Assembly: GCF_030817195.1 (NCBI RefSeq)
Contig: NZ_JAUSYZ010000001.1
Location: 2,480,001-2,544,000 of the forward strand
Reading direction: 5' to 3'
From: Arthrobacter globiformis
GTDB lineage: Bacteria > Actinomycetota > Actinomycetes > Actinomycetales > Micrococcaceae
DNA length: 64,000 bases
The notes under the pieces were generated by a model. The model was not told where the DNA came from. It worked only from the letters and a program-made list of their open reading frames with translations, and searched no databases. Below, one piece after another: positions 62,614 to 64,000 of the stretch (the stretch's first letter is position 1; every line of letters begins with the position of its first letter). The translations under genes and the position numbers were made by a program.

Positions 62614-63684
62614 ATGCGCTTAATCATTCGGTTTTTCACTCCGCTTATTCTCCTTCTGGCGATGCTTCTCCCCGTCGGCGCGGTATCCGCTGCCCCCGCC
62701 GACACCGCCGTGCAGCCGATCTACATCGCCGACCTAGGCAACAGTCGGATCGTCGAGATTGCCCCGGACGGCACCCAGACCACCATCGCCGCCGGGCTTG
62801 TTAACCCGCACGGGGTGGCGGTGGATGCCGACGGAAACGTCTATATAGCCGAGGCCGGCCGTAGCCGGGTGCTCAAGGTAACCCCGGACGGCATCCAAAC
62901 CACCGTTGGTAGCGGGTTTGTTTCCCCGTTCGGGGTGGCAGTGGACGCGGACGGTAACGTCTACATCGCCGACGCCGGAACCAACGAGGTTGTTAAGGTC
63001 ACCCCGGGCGGCACCCAAACCACCGTTGCCACCGGGCTCTCTGTCCCCCTGGACGTGGCGGTGGACGCCGACAGAAACCTCTATATAGCCGAGACCGGCG
63101 CCAGCCGGGTGGTCAGGGTCACTCCGGGCGGTACCCAGACCACCATCGGTGCCGGGATCGTCTCCCCGCTCGCGGTGGCGGTGGACACCGGGGGAAACGT
63201 CTACATCGCCCAAGCCGGCATCAACCAGGTGGTGAAGGTCACGCCGGACGGCATACAAACTACCGTCGCGGCCGGGCTCTCCGCCTCCCAGGGGGTAGCG
63301 GTGGACGACGGCGGGAGCGTCTACACCGCCGACACCTTCAACAACCAGGTAATTAAGGTGGCTCCTGATGGCACCCAGGTCATCGTCGGCGCCGGGCTCA
63401 ACTTGCCCACCGCTTTGGCGGTGGGCCCCGCCGCCGCAGATGACGCCACCCTGCTGGCTGACCTGCATGCAGCCGTGCAGGGCGTGGGCCCGGGCACCAG
63501 TCTCGCCGACAAGGTTTCTGCCGCCCAGACCTCTCTGGCCTCGGGTGATACTGCCGGCGCCTGCACAACCCTGGGCGTGTTCATCAGCGAAGTACAGGCT
63601 CAGACCGGCAAAAAGATCCCGGCCGTTCAGGCCGACGAGCTCATTGCCGACGCCCAGCGCATCCAAGCCGTGATGGGCTGCTGA
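62614..63684 (+). CDS. Secreted NHL-repeat beta-propeller protein with FIMAH-like C-terminus
   Basis: The 356-residue protein has a signal peptide (ending near VSAAPA, residue 28), then six NHL repeats of about 41 residues (pattern VAVDADGNVYIADAG...VVKVTPGGTQTTV), about residues 35-280, and a helical FIMAH-like domain (LLADLHAAVQGVGPGTSLAD; GKKIPAVQADELIADAQRI). AAGGAGGTCATC precedes the ATG. The NHL repeats are also recognisable as DNA repeats of ~120 bases. It is probably a surface or secreted ligand-binding protein, and no enzyme site is seen. Confidence 0.88.
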   Translation: MRLIIRFFTPLILLLAMLLPVGAVSAAPADTAVQPIYIADLGNSRIVEIAPDGTQTTIAAGLVNPHGVAVDADGNVYIAEAGRSRVLKVTPDGIQTTVGSGFVSPFGVAVDADGNVYIADAGTNEVVKVTPGGTQTTVATGLSVPLDVAVDADRNLYIAETGASRVVRVTPGGTQTTIGAGIVSPLAVAVDTGGNVYIAQAGINQVVKVTPDGIQTTVAAGLSASQGVAVDDGGSVYTADTFNNQVIKVAPDGTQVIVGAGLNLPTALAVGPAAADDATLLADLHAAVQGVGPGTSLADKVSAAQTSLASGDTAGACTTLGVFISEVQAQTGKKIPAVQADELIADAQRIQAVMGC

Positions 63685-63695
63685 CCCAACGGCCG

Positions 63696-63733
63696 CCTGG
63701 TTGGCCTGCGGAAAGCCCCGCAGGCCAACCAGG
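63696..63733 (+). terminator. Hairpin after the NHL gene
   Basis: A perfect 16-bp stem (63696-63711 with 63718-63733) has the loop AAAGCC directly after the stop codon. There is no T tract, yet the stability suggests a terminator. Confidence 0.7.
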
Positions 63734-63836
63734 CCGGACGGACCGCCGGCAACTTTGGCCTTGGCCGTCGCGTAAGACGATCCCTTACCCCGGAACGCTT
63801 CCGCCGATCGCGCGGCCGATACAAAAAATGTCATTT

Positions 63837-64000
63837 TCAGGGACGCGTTTCAACGGTTTCTCCGGCTACGTCGGCATCCACCGCGAGTTCGTCCTCGGCC
63901 GGACGGACCCGGCGGCCCTCAACAGCATCCCAACCACTGTGATCGGATAGCGGGGATTTGGCGGCGCTGGACTCCATGACGCGGTAGAGGTGGCTGGCGA
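63837..64000 (-). CDS. C-terminal end of a gene running off the window
   Basis: The minus strand reads ASHLYRVMESSAAKSPLSDH to AGETVETRP with a stop at 63837-63839. The start lies beyond 64000. The 54 visible residues are hydrophilic at the end and show no family. Coding style is regular (third-position G/C). Confidence 0.55.
   Translation of the reverse strand, partial: ASHLYRVMESSAAKSPLSDHSGWDAVEGRRVRPAEDELAVDADVAGETVETRP

Noticed and set aside
63721..63860. Rho-independent terminator with T tract after the NHL gene
   Set aside because: The stem is strong but no T run follows; it is listed only as a hairpin terminator with reduced confidence.

Overview
The window is high-GC DNA with densely packed genes, GTG/TTG starts and actinobacterial protein families: DUF3090 with SCO1664-type and MSMEG_4193-type neighbours, an AMIN-like secreted protein, a class F-like sortase, DUF4236, and an Hsp20 read from a TTGTCA/TATATA promoter. 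It most resembles a soil Micrococcaceae (Arthrobacter or Pseudarthrobacter type). This is inference from protein families, since no rRNA or marker phylogeny is available here.

Layout. 1-5.6 kb: a TetR/MFS drug-efflux type pair with three operators, small orphan proteins, an OsmC-like protein and a DUF2199 gene broken by an in-frame TAG. 5.67-6.63 kb: copy 1 of an unusual ~0.95 kb non-coding element. 6.9-27.2 kb: an intact catabolic island for glucuronides and oxidised sugars. It holds two LacI regulators, two TIM-barrel epimerase-like proteins, two Gfo/Idh/MocA dehydrogenases, a peptide-family ABC importer, glucuronate isomerase, a UxuB-type fructuronate/mannonate oxidoreductase, GH2 beta-glucuronidase, a GPH symporter, a ManD-type mannonate dehydratase and a gluconokinase. 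Four near-identical LacI-type operators (consensus TGGCAACCGGTTGNCA) each overlap the -35 box of one transcription unit, so the island looks like a single regulon. 28.9-29.9 kb: copy 2 of the ~0.95 kb element in the same orientation, so the two copies bracket the island as direct repeats.

From 27.2 kb onward the gene style changes. Short, orphan, often secreted or membrane genes alternate with decayed fragments: MSMEG_4193 and SCO1664 remnants around an intact DUF3090, an N-truncated type I restriction-like protein, DUF4031, EAL, GNAT, NUDIX, DUF309, two GIY-YIG tails, a methyltransferase, an EEP nuclease tail, an Imm35-like gene, a TPP-enzyme tail and a resolvase. An IS481-family insertion (43851-44992) has landed in the 3' end of a glycogen-debranching-type glucosidase gene, and its transposase is itself frameshifted by a (GCAG)5 expansion. 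Intact genes here include a sortase/excalibur-protein pair, DUF4236-TPR, M15 peptidase, zinc ribbon, SRPBCC, Hsp20, CBS pair, DUF4259, NUC1 endonuclease, cytosine-deaminase-like enzyme, DoxX, an FAD monooxygenase and an NHL-repeat secreted protein.

Working together: exported or imported glucuronides would enter through the GPH symporter or the ABC importer and be cleaved by the GH2 enzyme. Glucuronate then flows UxaC -> UxuB -> ManD to 2-keto-3-deoxygluconate. The KDG kinase and aldolase needed to finish the route are not in this window. The paired Gfo/Idh and epimerase proteins suggest a second, oxidative attack on glycosides.

The most novel observation is the twin non-coding element. It contains a tRNA-Leu-like 3' fragment, a 23-bp palindrome, a strong terminator and four inverted units TCAT(n)-N20-CATGA with an exact 20-base spacer in all eight instances.
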